Source of the DNA: Phyto melanocephala
Taxonomy: Eukaryota > Arthropoda > Insecta > Diptera > Rhinophoridae
Direction: 5' to 3'
Assembly (NCBI GenBank): GCA_941918925.1
Contig: OW799234.1
Span: 120,831,895-120,895,894, forward strand
Length of the DNA stretch: 64,000 nt
Shown here: positions 45,182 through 55,083 of the stretch, in pieces
Layout of the letters: the number at the start of each line of letters is the position of its first letter
Numbering within the stretch: the stretch's first letter is position 1
Translations under genes and position numbers: made by a program
The notes under the pieces: generated by a model
The model's database searches: none
What the model was told of the DNA's origin: nothing
The model's input: only the letters and a program-made list of their open reading frames with translations

Positions 45182-45587
45182 GGCGGTCCTGCCTCCATAC
45201 AAAAAAATGTGCCAGTTACCCCCTAGAATGAAAGATATGTCAATGAGGTTTCTAAAACAGGAAAAATGTTTTTTGCCACGCCCCAAAATACCGAACCTTT
45301 TGATTTTTATATATAGCGCCGCCATTTCAAGTCCGATCTCATCATATCACATATTGTTGTTCATGGCTTGACTATGGGGTCATTTTTGCCCTAGGCCTAT
45401 CGTCAAACTAAATATGTCAAAAAAAAAACAAAAAATTTTACATTAGGGGGAAGGGTTCGAGATATCATAAATGACATCTTTAATTTGACGTTGGGACGTG
45501 GCAAAAAAATGTATCCTGTTTTAAAAACTTCATTGATATATCCTTTATTTTAGGGGGTGACTGACACAACTTTTTTTTCGACCTGCC
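45182..45587. mobile_element. 406-bp MITE with 115-bp inverted repeats and TTAA flanks
   Basis: The left arm (45182-45300: GGCGGTCCTGCC ... CAGTTACCCCCTAGAATGAA ... TTTTGCCACGCCCCAA) is the inverse of the right arm (45475-45587: TTGGGACGTGGCAAAAAAAT ... TAGGGGGTGACTG ... ACCTGCC) at roughly 80% identity. TTAA lies at both borders (45178-45181, 45588-45591), the piggyBac-type target. Terminal GGC is not the usual piggyBac CCC, so the superfamily is tentative. Confidence 0.7.
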
Positions 45588-45591
45588 TTAA

Positions 45592-46002
45592 TTAATGGTT
45601 ATAAAACGAGGCCTGTCTAACGTTTTAAATAAAAACCGTTTTTTTTTTGTTTCTGTTCCTTTTGTCATTTATTGACAAAATATAGTTGACGTTTGCAAAA
45701 GGGGAAATATTATAAACTTACTTCCAAAGCGGCAAGTCTTTAAGAAATTTTCTATTAAGAATTCGTGAAATTGAATCGTGTGGCGGTTAATTAAAAAATA
45801 TTGTAGTAAAATTCTAAACTTCAAGGTTAAAATTGTCCAACAAAATACAAATTTAAACATTTTTTTTTACAGAAAATTCAAATTTATAATTATTAATGAC
45901 TCTCCCTAACATACATAAATATGTATGCAGTAGTTTAAATACCGTATTCATAAAAATATTATATTATATTTGACAAATTTCAGTACAAAATCTATAATAT
46001 AA
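45592..46002. other. intergenic DNA
   Basis: No feature; it ends at the LINE target duplication. Confidence 0.5.
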
Positions 46003-46016
46003 GCCTTAAATTAATC

Positions 46017-46048
<32 letters not shown>

Positions 46049-46265
46049 CCTTTATTAAAAACTTATTCATTTTATCAATGTCATTAACAGAGTTATGAGA
46101 ATTTACATATAGTATTACAACAATTAACATCTTATTAATAAAATAAAGAAACTACTAATATCACAGAATTAAGGAAAAGTTGTTCATAAAAAACCTCGCA
46201 TCAACTTAGAAGTTATAAGAGATTTTAAAACAATCACTGAAATGTGTCTTTTAAACAAAAGACCC

Positions 46266-48944
46266 TCAGTGGTTGTTCAGCAAATTTCTTATTATTTCAA
46301 AATTTGACCTTCTGCATTTTTCATTAAATGACAGCGTCAGTTCCCTTGTCAATAAATTAAACATTTTGAAGTCAAAGTTTCTGTGTAGAAGATAAGTTGG
46401 ATATCTAAAAGGTAGATTGTGTATTATTTTCAAGTTTTTATTTTGAATGATTTGCAATTTTTTTGTATGCGTTTTAGCAGCCTTTTGGGACCAGATTTGA
46501 CAACCATAGGTCATAATCGGTCGAATACACATTTTGTAAATAAGAACTTTGTTCTTTATATTAAGATTAGATCTTCGGCCAATTAAGGGGTATAAGGCAC
46601 GACTACACTTAATTGCCTTCTCGCAAATGTAATTAACATGCTGTTTGAATAAAAGTTTTCTGTCAAGGATTACTCCTAGATATTTAATTTCGTCCTTCAA
46701 TGGGATAATTGTTCCCCTAGACGATAAATATCTAGTAGGAAAGCGTTTTCGCGATTTGTTGAATGGAAATATAATTGCTTGCGTTTTATCGTCATTGACT
46801 TTTATTTTCCATTTGTCATAGTATTTACGAATTAATTTAAGATTATTTTCCATTCTTCTAATAATCGCATTCGAGACTTTACCGCAACAAATAAAGGCGC
46901 TGTCATCCGCGTAAAAAGCTGCATCATGGTCTCTTCTTAGAGTAACATCAGATGTATATATCGAGTAAAGTGTAGGGGATAATACTGATCCTTGCGGCAA
47001 GCCCGCAGGTATTTGCCTTTCACTAGAAAATTTGTTATTGACAGATACAACAAACGTACGTTTATCTAAAAAGCTTTTGATAAGTTTTTGAAGGTAAATT
47101 GGAAAATTTAACGTATTTAATTTATACACTAGTCCATCATGCCAGATTGAGTCAAAAGCTTTTTCGATATCAAGAAAAACGACTCCAGTGCTTTTTCGAT
47201 TACTTTTATTACATTCAAGAAAGTTAACAACTCTCTTAAGTTGATGTACAGTGGAGTGCTCTTTTCGAAAACCAAATTGTTCTTTATTTATGATATTATT
47301 GCAATTTAAAAAATCTAAAATTCTGGAGTGAATAATTTTCTCGAACACCTTATCCAATAGGCTAAGAATACTTATTGGCCTATAGCTGGAGGGCAATTTA
47401 GGATCCTTTCCAGATTTGTGGATTGGAATTACCTTAGCCATTTTAAAAACGTGTGGGAAGTACCCATTGCTCAGGCAGAAGTTAAATAATTTACTTAAAA
47501 TTTCAAAAAAGGAGTCGGGCATATTTTTAAGTATTATACTGTTAATCCCATCTAAGCCAGGAGCTTTATTATTTTTCAGCAAATGGACAAATGATTTGAC
47601 TTCAGCCAAATTTGTTAGTTTAATACTTGTATTGTCGATAAGAGTTTGATTAAGGTCATTAATGCATCTTGATACAACCGAGTCCATGGGTGATGGATTG
47701 TTAATAGTAATAGTATGTGAACTAGCAAATACGTCAGCTATTGCATTTGACTTTTCGACGTCAGAATTCAGAATTGATCCATCTACATGAAGTTTAGAAT
47801 ATGTAGGATTCTTGCCTTTTAAAGTTTTAGTTAATTTCCAAAACTTTTTGGAACCGGTAGGCAGATTTGAAATGAATTTCGACCAAGACTCATTCCTGTC
47901 TTTATTCAGGTGAAAGTGAATAAGCCTATTTAGCTGTTTCAAGACACAATATAAATGCATTTTATAATTTAAATCCCTACATCTTTGGAATTTACGTCTA
48001 TATTTGTTTCTCTGAGCAATTAGCATTTTGCTAATTTCTGAAATTTGCCGTTGCCAGGGGTTTCTATGACCAACTGGTATTCTATTAGTAGCTTCTTTTA
48101 CAATATATATTAGTTTACTTAATGATACATCTAGATTACCTGTGTTTGTAATATTTTGATTTATATCTTGTAATAGTATTTCATTCTCCACCCAGTTTTT
48201 TATTGATAACCAATCGGCTCGATTATATAGGGGTACCAACAAAATGCTATTATGTACCTCTCCATAAATGACGCAAGATATTGGTACATGGTCCGACTGC
48301 AGAATATTTGGATGTGTTTCCAAGGTTGAAAAAGGAAGACAAGAGTTAGTTAAAAGGATGTCTACTGTAGACGGCTGTACTGGATTTATATTTTGTCCAA
48401 AACGAGTAAATGCATTCGGGTAATAAATATAGTAGTTCGATTGAAGGCAATGGCTATAAAGCTCATTACCAGCAATATTGTTTGAAAAGCAATTCCAGTG
48501 AGTATGTTGAGCGTTTAAATCACCGAATAAAAAGAAGTCATTTGAACGATTAGTTAAGGCATCCATATCAGTTTTAAAATGTATAGTGTGAGCCGGATTG
48601 TACGCAGATGTAAATATCACAGGGCGCCTATTTATTATTACTCGTACCGAAATATTTTCCGCCACACGCGTATTTATAGTTATTAATATTTCGTGTTCAA
48701 CATTATATTTTATCGCGATGAGTACACCTCCGCCATGTGTTGGTCTATCCTCTCTATAAATTTTGTAGCCCCCAAGTTTAAATTTATGGTAGGGTTTCAA
48801 AAAAGTCTCATTGACAAGGAGAATATCAACTTCCTTGTCGTATAAAAATTTTTCCAGCTGTGAAGCTGCTGACTCAGTCGTTATGCCTTGAGCATTCCAG
48901 TGCATAACATGAACATTGTGACTTACTGTTGATTTATATGGCAT
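46266..48944 (-). CDS. LINE ORF2, endonuclease-reverse transcriptase
   Basis: 892 codons, the usual size for Jockey ORF2. The N-terminal APE-type endonuclease keeps its key positions: N17 (HWNAQG), E46 (VNETF), Y115 region (TSAYNP), D142/N144 with following His (FGDLNAQHTHW) and S217-D218-H219. The reverse transcriptase has YRPISIL (521-527), motif A VFLDIEKAFD with D592, motif B GLPQGSVLSP (648-657), motif C FYADD (677-681) and KYLGVILD. There is no RNase H domain. A C-terminal region (LIYKMCIRPIMTYGCQIW) is typical of the clade. It would nick target DNA and prime reverse transcription. The ATG is embedded in the last codons of ORF1 (CATGCCATATAA), so translation is probably by reinitiation or frameshift after ORF1. 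No inactivating change was seen. Confidence 0.95.
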   Translation of the reverse strand: MPYKSTVSHNVHVMHWNAQGITTESAASQLEKFLYDKEVDILLVNETFLKPYHKFKLGGYKIYREDRPTHGGGVLIAIKYNVEHEILITINTRVAENISVRVIINRRPVIFTSAYNPAHTIHFKTDMDALTNRSNDFFLFGDLNAQHTHWNCFSNNIAGNELYSHCLQSNYYIYYPNAFTRFGQNINPVQPSTVDILLTNSCLPFSTLETHPNILQSDHVPISCVIYGEVHNSILLVPLYNRADWLSIKNWVENEILLQDINQNITNTGNLDVSLSKLIYIVKEATNRIPVGHRNPWQRQISEISKMLIAQRNKYRRKFQRCRDLNYKMHLYCVLKQLNRLIHFHLNKDRNESWSKFISNLPTGSKKFWKLTKTLKGKNPTYSKLHVDGSILNSDVEKSNAIADVFASSHTITINNPSPMDSVVSRCINDLNQTLIDNTSIKLTNLAEVKSFVHLLKNNKAPGLDGINSIILKNMPDSFFEILSKLFNFCLSNGYFPHVFKMAKVIPIHKSGKDPKLPSSYRPISILSLLDKVFEKIIHSRILDFLNCNNIINKEQFGFRKEHSTVHQLKRVVNFLECNKSNRKSTGVVFLDIEKAFDSIWHDGLVYKLNTLNFPIYLQKLIKSFLDKRTFVVSVNNKFSSERQIPAGLPQGSVLSPTLYSIYTSDVTLRRDHDAAFYADDSAFICCGKVSNAIIRRMENNLKLIRKYYDKWKIKVNDDKTQAIIFPFNKSRKRFPTRYLSSRGTIIPLKDEIKYLGVILDRKLLFKQHVNYICEKAIKCSRALYPLIGRRSNLNIKNKVLIYKMCIRPIMTYGCQIWSQKAAKTHTKKLQIIQNKNLKIIHNLPFRYPTYLLHRNFDFKMFNLLTRELTLSFNEKCRRSNFEIIRNLLNNH

Positions 48945-50067
48945 GTTGAAGCATCATTCCCAGCACTCGTAGCTTGTCGTACTTATTTTGGCATCTTTGA
49001 AGTGCATCGACAGCATCAAAAAATATTTCCATTAATTTCTCATTGGAAATATCATCTTTATTTCTGTTCACAAGATTTTTACTTCTTGTTACATCAGAGT
49101 ACAGTATATTTTTAGCACCAGAGTCACGTGGATAATTTTGATGCTCCTTACCGGGCAGTTGTGGAAAATTAACTTCATTGACGTTGAAGTTCATCATATA
49201 ATTCCTTTGTGGCACCTTCATTCTGGCTGTGGTACGTTGTCGAATCTCAAGATATTCCTGACGACATGGGCATTTAGGGTCGTCAGCTCTGTGCTTCACA
49301 TTTCTAAAATTCTTTTTTGTGCAGTTGTGACATTTATAAACGACGTTATCACTATTTGCAGCTTTGTTCAATGGGCAATCTGCAAATTCATGATTACCAG
49401 CACAGGCTGCACACACTACTACTCTGTTACAGTTTCTAGCACCATGACCATACATAGAGCATTTGGTGCATTGTGTAGGACCTTTACTGCCCTTGAGTGG
49501 TCTTCTCCAGTAAACGGCAATATTACTAAAATACCTAATTTTTAATATATCCCTCTTCGACACTTGCTGGCGGTCAAACTCAATTAGATATAGTGTATCG
49601 TCGGCGGTAGACCTTTTGGTAGTGATTTCCTTAACACTTACCGGATTTATGTTGTGTGATTTGTTAAATTCATCACTGATTATCTTAGTGTCCATTTGAA
49701 TAAGACCAAACAACACTAATTTAAAGGTTTTCGCATCTTTTATTTCATGCGTGTAAAACTGGTACTTTTTGGTTCTTAGTAGATTTAAGGCCTCTTCATA
49801 AAGAGTTCTTGAACTAGATAATATTTTTGTTCCAATTGACATTCTTTTAAACTTATACCTTTCTCCAATTAGCCCAAAAACTGACGAAAAACTATGAACT
49901 GAGTCCACTACAATAGGTGGTATTTTCTCCTTGTGAGTACTGTCTTCTTCTTCTTCATTTGCAAGTAGCTGAAATCTATTTGCACTGCTGCTAGGTATGT
50001 CGGATATTTTTGGCACTTTAAATTTTGGGTTATTACCCCAGAGTTTTTTTCTTTTCTGCGACAACAT
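48934..50067 (-). CDS. LINE ORF1, gag-like nucleic-acid-binding protein
   Basis: 377 codons. A basic, polar N-terminus (KRKKLWGNNPKFKVPK) is followed by an acidic patch (NEEEED, residues 37-42) and a central region (about 105-190) that resembles the RRM-like fold of Jockey gag proteins. The C-terminal half has zinc knuckles: C200-x2-C-x4-H-x4-C213 (CTKCSMYGHGARNC), C219-x2-C-x3-H-x4-C231 (CAACAGNHEFADC) and a third Cys/His cluster from C246 (CHNCTKKNF...KC). It would bind the element's RNA to form the retrotransposition particle. Its stop codon lies 11 bases inside ORF2. The start ATG is the first in the frame, about 120 bases from the element's 5' end. No disruptions were seen. Confidence 0.93.
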   Translation of the reverse strand: MLSQKRKKLWGNNPKFKVPKISDIPSSSANRFQLLANEEEEDSTHKEKIPPIVVDSVHSFSSVFGLIGERYKFKRMSIGTKILSSSRTLYEEALNLLRTKKYQFYTHEIKDAKTFKLVLFGLIQMDTKIISDEFNKSHNINPVSVKEITTKRSTADDTLYLIEFDRQQVSKRDILKIRYFSNIAVYWRRPLKGSKGPTQCTKCSMYGHGARNCNRVVVCAACAGNHEFADCPLNKAANSDNVVYKCHNCTKKNFRNVKHRADDPKCPCRQEYLEIRQRTTARMKVPQRNYMMNFNVNEVNFPQLPGKEHQNYPRDSGAKNILYSDVTRSKNLVNRNKDDISNEKLMEIFFDAVDALQRCQNKYDKLRVLGMMLQHAI

Positions 50068-50188
50068 TGTCAGAAATACACAATCACTTAAAGTTTTATT
50101 TTTATTGACTTTTTAATATAAAAATTGGTTTAACAATTTAGAGTAAAAAATAACACGATGTTCACGGTTTGAGGCAGAGATGCCAGAT

Positions 50189-50203
50189 GCCTTAAATTAA
50201 TCT
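50189..50203. repeat. LINE target-site duplication (5' copy)
   Basis: GCCTTAAATTAATCT, identical to 46003-46017. It defines both ends of the insertion. Confidence 0.93.
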
Positions 50204-51540
50204 AAAATAATTTTTAATATAGTAATCAATTTTTCAGTGTTTCTAATAAGTTTATAATAAAAAAGACATTAAAAAAATTTGAGAAGTTAAAGAAATATTG
50301 AGTATTTAGTCAAAAGTAACTTTTTTTTATAACACTAGAAAAGTTCCCACTGAGAACCATAATCATGGTCAGTGTTGGGTAAATAGGTAAAAAGAGTACG
50401 TTTCATTGGTGGCGTACTTAATAAAATGGTTGTCACTAACTGTTAATCTTATGTTGATATATTTATACCCTTCTTTTTTTAATTCACAATTTATCGAAAT
50501 TTTTCAAAATAAATAAAGGTTTTTATAGCAATTCGGAGGAAGAGATATTAAATGGTTGAAAATAAATTTTAATAAATTGGAATATGTTAAAAACAAAAAT
50601 CGTAGAGATGTATCATTATACAAAATTTTTTAAGATTAAAATAAAAGCATTTAAGATTTCAATAATTTAAACAAACAAATTTTAAAACTTAAAATTGTTT
50701 TTATTATATTTATATAATAAGAAAATACTTTGAATATTATGTAAGATATAGTGTTTGTAAGATATAATGTTTATAATGTATAAAATTAGTTAAAAATTAA
50801 AAAAAAAAAAATATTTATTTAATAAAATATTTTAGTTATTTGTATAAACATATTAACAATATAGTTTATTTATATTCTTTTTTTAATAATAACCAGTCTA
50901 TATACGATTATATAATGAAAGTCTAATAAATAGAAGAAAAAAATCAAAAAACTACATATTTTTAAGGTTTAATAAAAAAATTTCTTTAAGTAAATAATTA
51001 AATTAACGAACTATTTTCTATGAATAGAAAATAATCAAAAATAAATTTTTTTATGTATTATCGAACATTATTAGTAAAACAAACATTTAATGAAAATTTT
51101 TTATCGAATATTTCTTTGTACTGATTTTCATATTACATATGTACTAATTTTGTATTATCTAAAAATGCGATATAAATTTATTTTTTTCTTATTGTTTAAA
51201 ACGATGAATATAATTAACGTTTCTAGTTCTTACTTATTAGGGTACTTTATAATGTACCAATATACTACCCATCATTATGGTATTGTATACTATAGTTTAG
51301 TTTTAATAGCGTTTTAGATACATACAACAACAACAAAACTTGTGTATCGGCACAATATGGATAAACAACAAACAGATCGATCGATGAAATATACGAGCAT
51401 TTTTTGAGAACGAGTATTTTAACAGCAACAACAACAACAGTCAGTTAACAATAATAGAGTATTTTGTAGTAATACAAAGTGAAGTCGATATGCGATAAAA
51501 CGAATTCCGATAAAATTACTAATTTACAATAAAAATAAAT
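50204..51540. other. intergenic DNA
   Basis: Very AT-rich with no recognised gene. The open frame at 51090-51317 consists mainly of Phe/Ile/Tyr/Leu residues and looks like chance. Confidence 0.5.
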
Positions 51541-52390
51541 TTTTGTGTACCCTTTACCTGTGGTTCCAATTATGTACATAGTACGTGTATATAGTCTTGT
51601 CATTCCGTTTGTAATTTTTACAATATTTATTTCCCATCTCATAAAGTAGAAGCTAATGATTACGGAAGTAATCAGATGTAAATTTTTAGCCCTAGGATAA
51701 TTTATAGAGTTGTTTGATACTATTTATAGATATGATATTTCTCTAGGGCTATTTGTAAAAAAATTTCGAAAAATTAGTCACTAATCGGAAGAGTTATAGA
51801 CAAAATTAATTTTTAAAAATATAGTTTTTTTAAATATGTGAAATTGCTAAATCTTCTAATAAATTTTTGAATATGTTAAAGATGTCAAAACACAAGCCGT
51901 AGTCCCCAAAACTATTGCTGAGTAAAACGGACAAATTGGTAAGAATCTAGCACCTAAATTTAGAAACGAAAATCAATGTTTTCAGCTTCTGGACAACAAA
52001 GAGAAGCAATATTGTTATTAAAAGACAGGGATTTTCTAGCATAATATAATAAATAATAAAATAATTTAAAATCCATGAGGACCGCTACTAAAAAATGGCG
52101 TACAATAATTTTATATACGGGTCAAACATAGAAATTAATAATGTACCTACTTCAACGAACTCAATATTGGTATTAAACGAAAGGACTTGACCAGTAAACT
52201 ATGGAAAAACTAAAATTCAAGATGGCGTTTGAAATAAAATGGGGATATATGGAACAAATATAGTAAAAACGGCTCTGCCTTCTTCAAACTCTATAATATT
52301 TGTATCAAATGAAAGGACTTGAGCAGTAGAATATAGTAAACAGTTAAAATCCAAGATGACACTTCCCAATATAGCACTCTAACTTGTTTT
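51541..52390 (+). mobile_element. DINE-1-like repeat, GATGGCG-tandem form, decayed
   Basis: The start TGTACCCTTTACCTGTGGTT is followed by GTCTTGTCATTCCGTTTGTA, decayed units (AAAATTCAAGATGGCGTTTG; TCAAATGAAAGGACTTGAGC) and the end CCCAATATAGCACTCTAACT-TGTTTT. The hairpin ATTCGGC/GCCGAAT is lost. Confidence 0.7.
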
Positions 52391-54005
52391 TTTTTTATTA
52401 AATAAACAATTTTTTTTTTAATTTTTATAATCATTAATATGATATACTCTAAAAATAAAGAATTAAAAATAACCGGCTGCAGATAAACTAAAAAAATTTT
52501 TTATTACCGGTCAGTTAAAACCGCTCGATCTCCCTTACACCTATGTACATACTTATACGTAGTATATTTCCCATTAAAAAAAAAACAAAGTTGGAACAAA
52601 AACAAAAAACAAACGTTGGAACAACATTCTAAGATTGAGCAGAATTCGCACTAGATATGTACTAGATTCGTACTAAACCATGGACAATATGCCGAACTTG
52701 GAATGATTTAGAGCATCGAATGGAAACCACTAAGGAGCTACATCGAGGGAACTGCCTTCATAACCTAGTCGAATCCTAAATTAATTGCGTTTATGGTTTA
52801 ATCTTCGTTTAGTGGAGTGTACAACATTGCCCTAACGGCCATACACGTTATGTGTATGGGCTGTGACTGACTTAGCTGATTTTATTAAATCTGCTTTAAT
52901 GTGTATTGCTAATACATACAATTCCATAGAAATTCGAAAAAATTATACATGGAAATGAAAATATTAAGGAAAGAATTTTATTCAATATACGATTAATAGA
53001 TGTATGAAAAAGTAAAGTCGTTTTAAATTTTTTTAACGTTACGTATTCCTTAGTGTTACAACAATATTATTTTAAAATTATTTTGTAAGACATTATACAT
53101 ATAGATATTATTCGTTATATAGAGATGTGACTGTAGTAGTGCTGGTAGTATTAAAGTAAATATTATAAAATAATCTCCAGTCATTTCAAGAGCTTTGCGA
53201 GTGATGCACGGATTGCAATTTAGTTAACGGATAAAATTTAAGAGTTCATATACATATATGTACACATATATGATATTCTTTTATTTTTAAAATAAACAAT
53301 TAAAAAATAAAACGCAAAATATGTACAAATACACTTTTAAAAGAAAGTTACAATTTATTAAATAAAAAAAAAAAAATATATTGAAAAACATATTAATATA
53401 GTATTCGAGAATACTTTGAACCAAGGAAGTTTTAATAATTTTTTTATTTTGTATGTACGACTGTTTTAAATACTCGTTCGTGTTTACACTCACAATTAAA
53501 ACCAGTTTTTTTTTGGTAATTTTTTGTTCTTTCTTTGGATTTGTAGACAAAATTAAATTTTTTGCAGCCTGGCTTAAAATATTTAATGTGAAATCAAGTA
53601 TAGAACTGAAAGAATATTCTTATGTAAAATTATTTTCAATTTGATATAATTTAATTGAAGAAAATATTTAACACAATCAAAAACAATTAACACGCATATT
53701 CGCACGTTACATTTTTATTAAGTTGTGTGTTATGTCGGAGATTGAGCAGATTTTAATACCTAAGAAATTTGTTTATAAAAACATTATTGTTTTTATCACA
53801 CCCTACAACTTTTCTCGCCTCCCTACAGATTTTACCCACAACATACTAGCAGATCCATCAAAGAATAAACAAATTGTACAGAATATTTAAAATAGTATAA
53901 GAAATACATACATAAATACATATTTTTATTTCTAGTTAATTGCACATTAATAACGCGTATAGGTATACACACATATACACTTGATATCAAGTGGGTATTT
54001 AGTGC
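52391..54005. other. intergenic DNA upstream of gbb
   Basis: No gene recognised. A non-AT-biased patch at about 52620-52860 (CACTAAGGAGCTACATCGAG; TAACGGCCATACACGTTATG) is unexplained. gbb control elements could lie here but none can be identified by eye. Confidence 0.4.
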
Positions 54006-54040
54006 TATATTATTTTGCAACAATATTTCGACAGTCTACT
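54006..54040 (+). promoter_or_regulatory. candidate gbb core promoter
   Basis: TATATTATTTT at 54006-54016 is followed about 25-30 bases later by CGACAGTCTAC (54030-54040), similar to an insect initiator. In DNA this AT-rich a TATA-like string is weak evidence. The position ahead of a plausible untranslated first exon is the main support. Confidence 0.25.
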
Positions 54041-54211
54041 TTGTGTAAAAAAGAGAGAGAGTGAATTTTTTAGTACATTAAAAACCGGTGTAGAGTTTTA
54101 TAAGTTCTGAAGGAACTTTCAGAAATTAAAAAGTCATCGAGAAGAGTATAAGTGAAAATAAGTGTGGCAAGATGCCTTTGATACCGCAAAAATACTCACT
54201 TCATCTAGCCG
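54035..54211 (+). other. candidate untranslated first exon of gbb
   Basis: The sequence ends at a good donor (GCCG|GTCAGT, GT at 54212). A candidate acceptor (TTTGTTTTAATTGTAG, ending 54720) precedes the gbb start. A short upstream frame begins at 54172 (MPLIPQKYSLHLA) and would meet a stop soon after that junction, so it would act as a small upstream ORF. Not proven. Confidence 0.3.
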
Positions 54212-54805
54212 GTCAGTATGTTCGATTTTAATTAAAATCGGCGCGTGTTATGTATATGTTTTTTATTAGACGAATCTTTCATTATTGCAAATGAGAGCTA
54301 AATTTAAAAAAAAAAACCTCGAAAAACTATAAATTATGATCAGTTTTTTCAACAGTAAACAATAATAAATAGTTAGAATTATTTGAATGTAAACAATCAT
54401 CAATTCTCAAACACATCAAGAACTTTTAACAAGATTATCAGCGGAAAAAAGTAGGCACCGCATTTGTTCCCTCTAAACAAAAAAAAAAAAAAAAAAAAAA
54501 ACAACAAAAAAATAAAGTGGCAACAATAACTTGAACAAATTTGTATTGATACTCAAACGATGTTTACATGATAAAATTTTATAAAAAAAATACAATAATT
54601 AATTTATGTATGCACTCATATATTAACATTAATAACAACAAAAAGTTCCAGTAAATTAAGATACTCTTCTACAAGTACACACACACACACACATTATTCC
54701 ACATGTTTGTTTTAATTGTAGTTCATGTAATTTGAAATTAAACCAGCTAAACAATAATTCTCAATAAAAACAGTCTGCTACAAAACTAATTCGCCAATTA
54801 CCATT

Positions 54806-55083
54806 ATGTCTTTACAATCTTATGCCTTAATGAATTCGAAATATTACTCTTCAGTTTTGTTAATTGTTGCAACAGCTTTGATTGGCTGTTTAACCTCGTA
54901 TTATCCGTCCAATATTTTGGTCAATGCTAGTCAATCGGGTATTTATGTGGATAATGGTCGCGATCAAACTATTATGCATCGTGCTTTAAATGAAGAGGAA
55001 AAAGTTGCGGCTTCATATGAAATATTGGAGTTTTTGGGTTTACCCGAACGTCCAAGGAGAAAGCATAGACATTTATCTTTGAG
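54806..55083 (+). CDS. gbb: gbb coding exon 1
   Basis: Residues 1-92 plus two bases of codon 93. Holds the signal peptide (SSVLLIVATALIGCL) and the start of the pro-domain (YEILEFLGLPERP). Donor AG|GTAAGT. Met1 and Met9 are alternative starts. The next intron is 3164 bp. Confidence 0.93.

Larger units (their letters stand above)
46018..50188 (-). mobile_element. full-length Jockey-type LINE, both ORFs open
   Basis: The element is flanked by a perfect 15-bp target duplication GCCTTAAATTAATCT (46003-46017 and 50189-50203). The minus-strand order is a short 5' UTR starting ATCTGGCATCTCTGCCTC, ORF1 (gag-like), ORF2 (endonuclease plus RT, no RNase H), about 220 bp of 3' UTR and a (TAA)n tail (46018-46048 on plus). 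The length of 4.17 kb, two ORFs and lack of RNase H fit the Jockey clade. Perfect flanks and open frames indicate recent insertion. Confidence 0.93.

Noticed and set aside
49138..49545. 135-codon plus-strand frame opposite LINE ORF1
   Set aside because: Antisense shadow of ORF1; no domain or independent start context.
51090..51317. 75-codon frame resembling a hydrophobic protein
   Set aside because: Composition (Phe, Ile, Tyr, Leu) follows from AT-rich DNA, with no start context, signal or family.
54172..54211. Alternative N-terminal coding exon for gbb starting MPLIPQKYSLHLA
   Set aside because: Joining it to the best acceptor before the gbb ATG (54720) runs into a stop, and an in-frame TAA lies just upstream of that ATG. 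A small upstream ORF is more likely.
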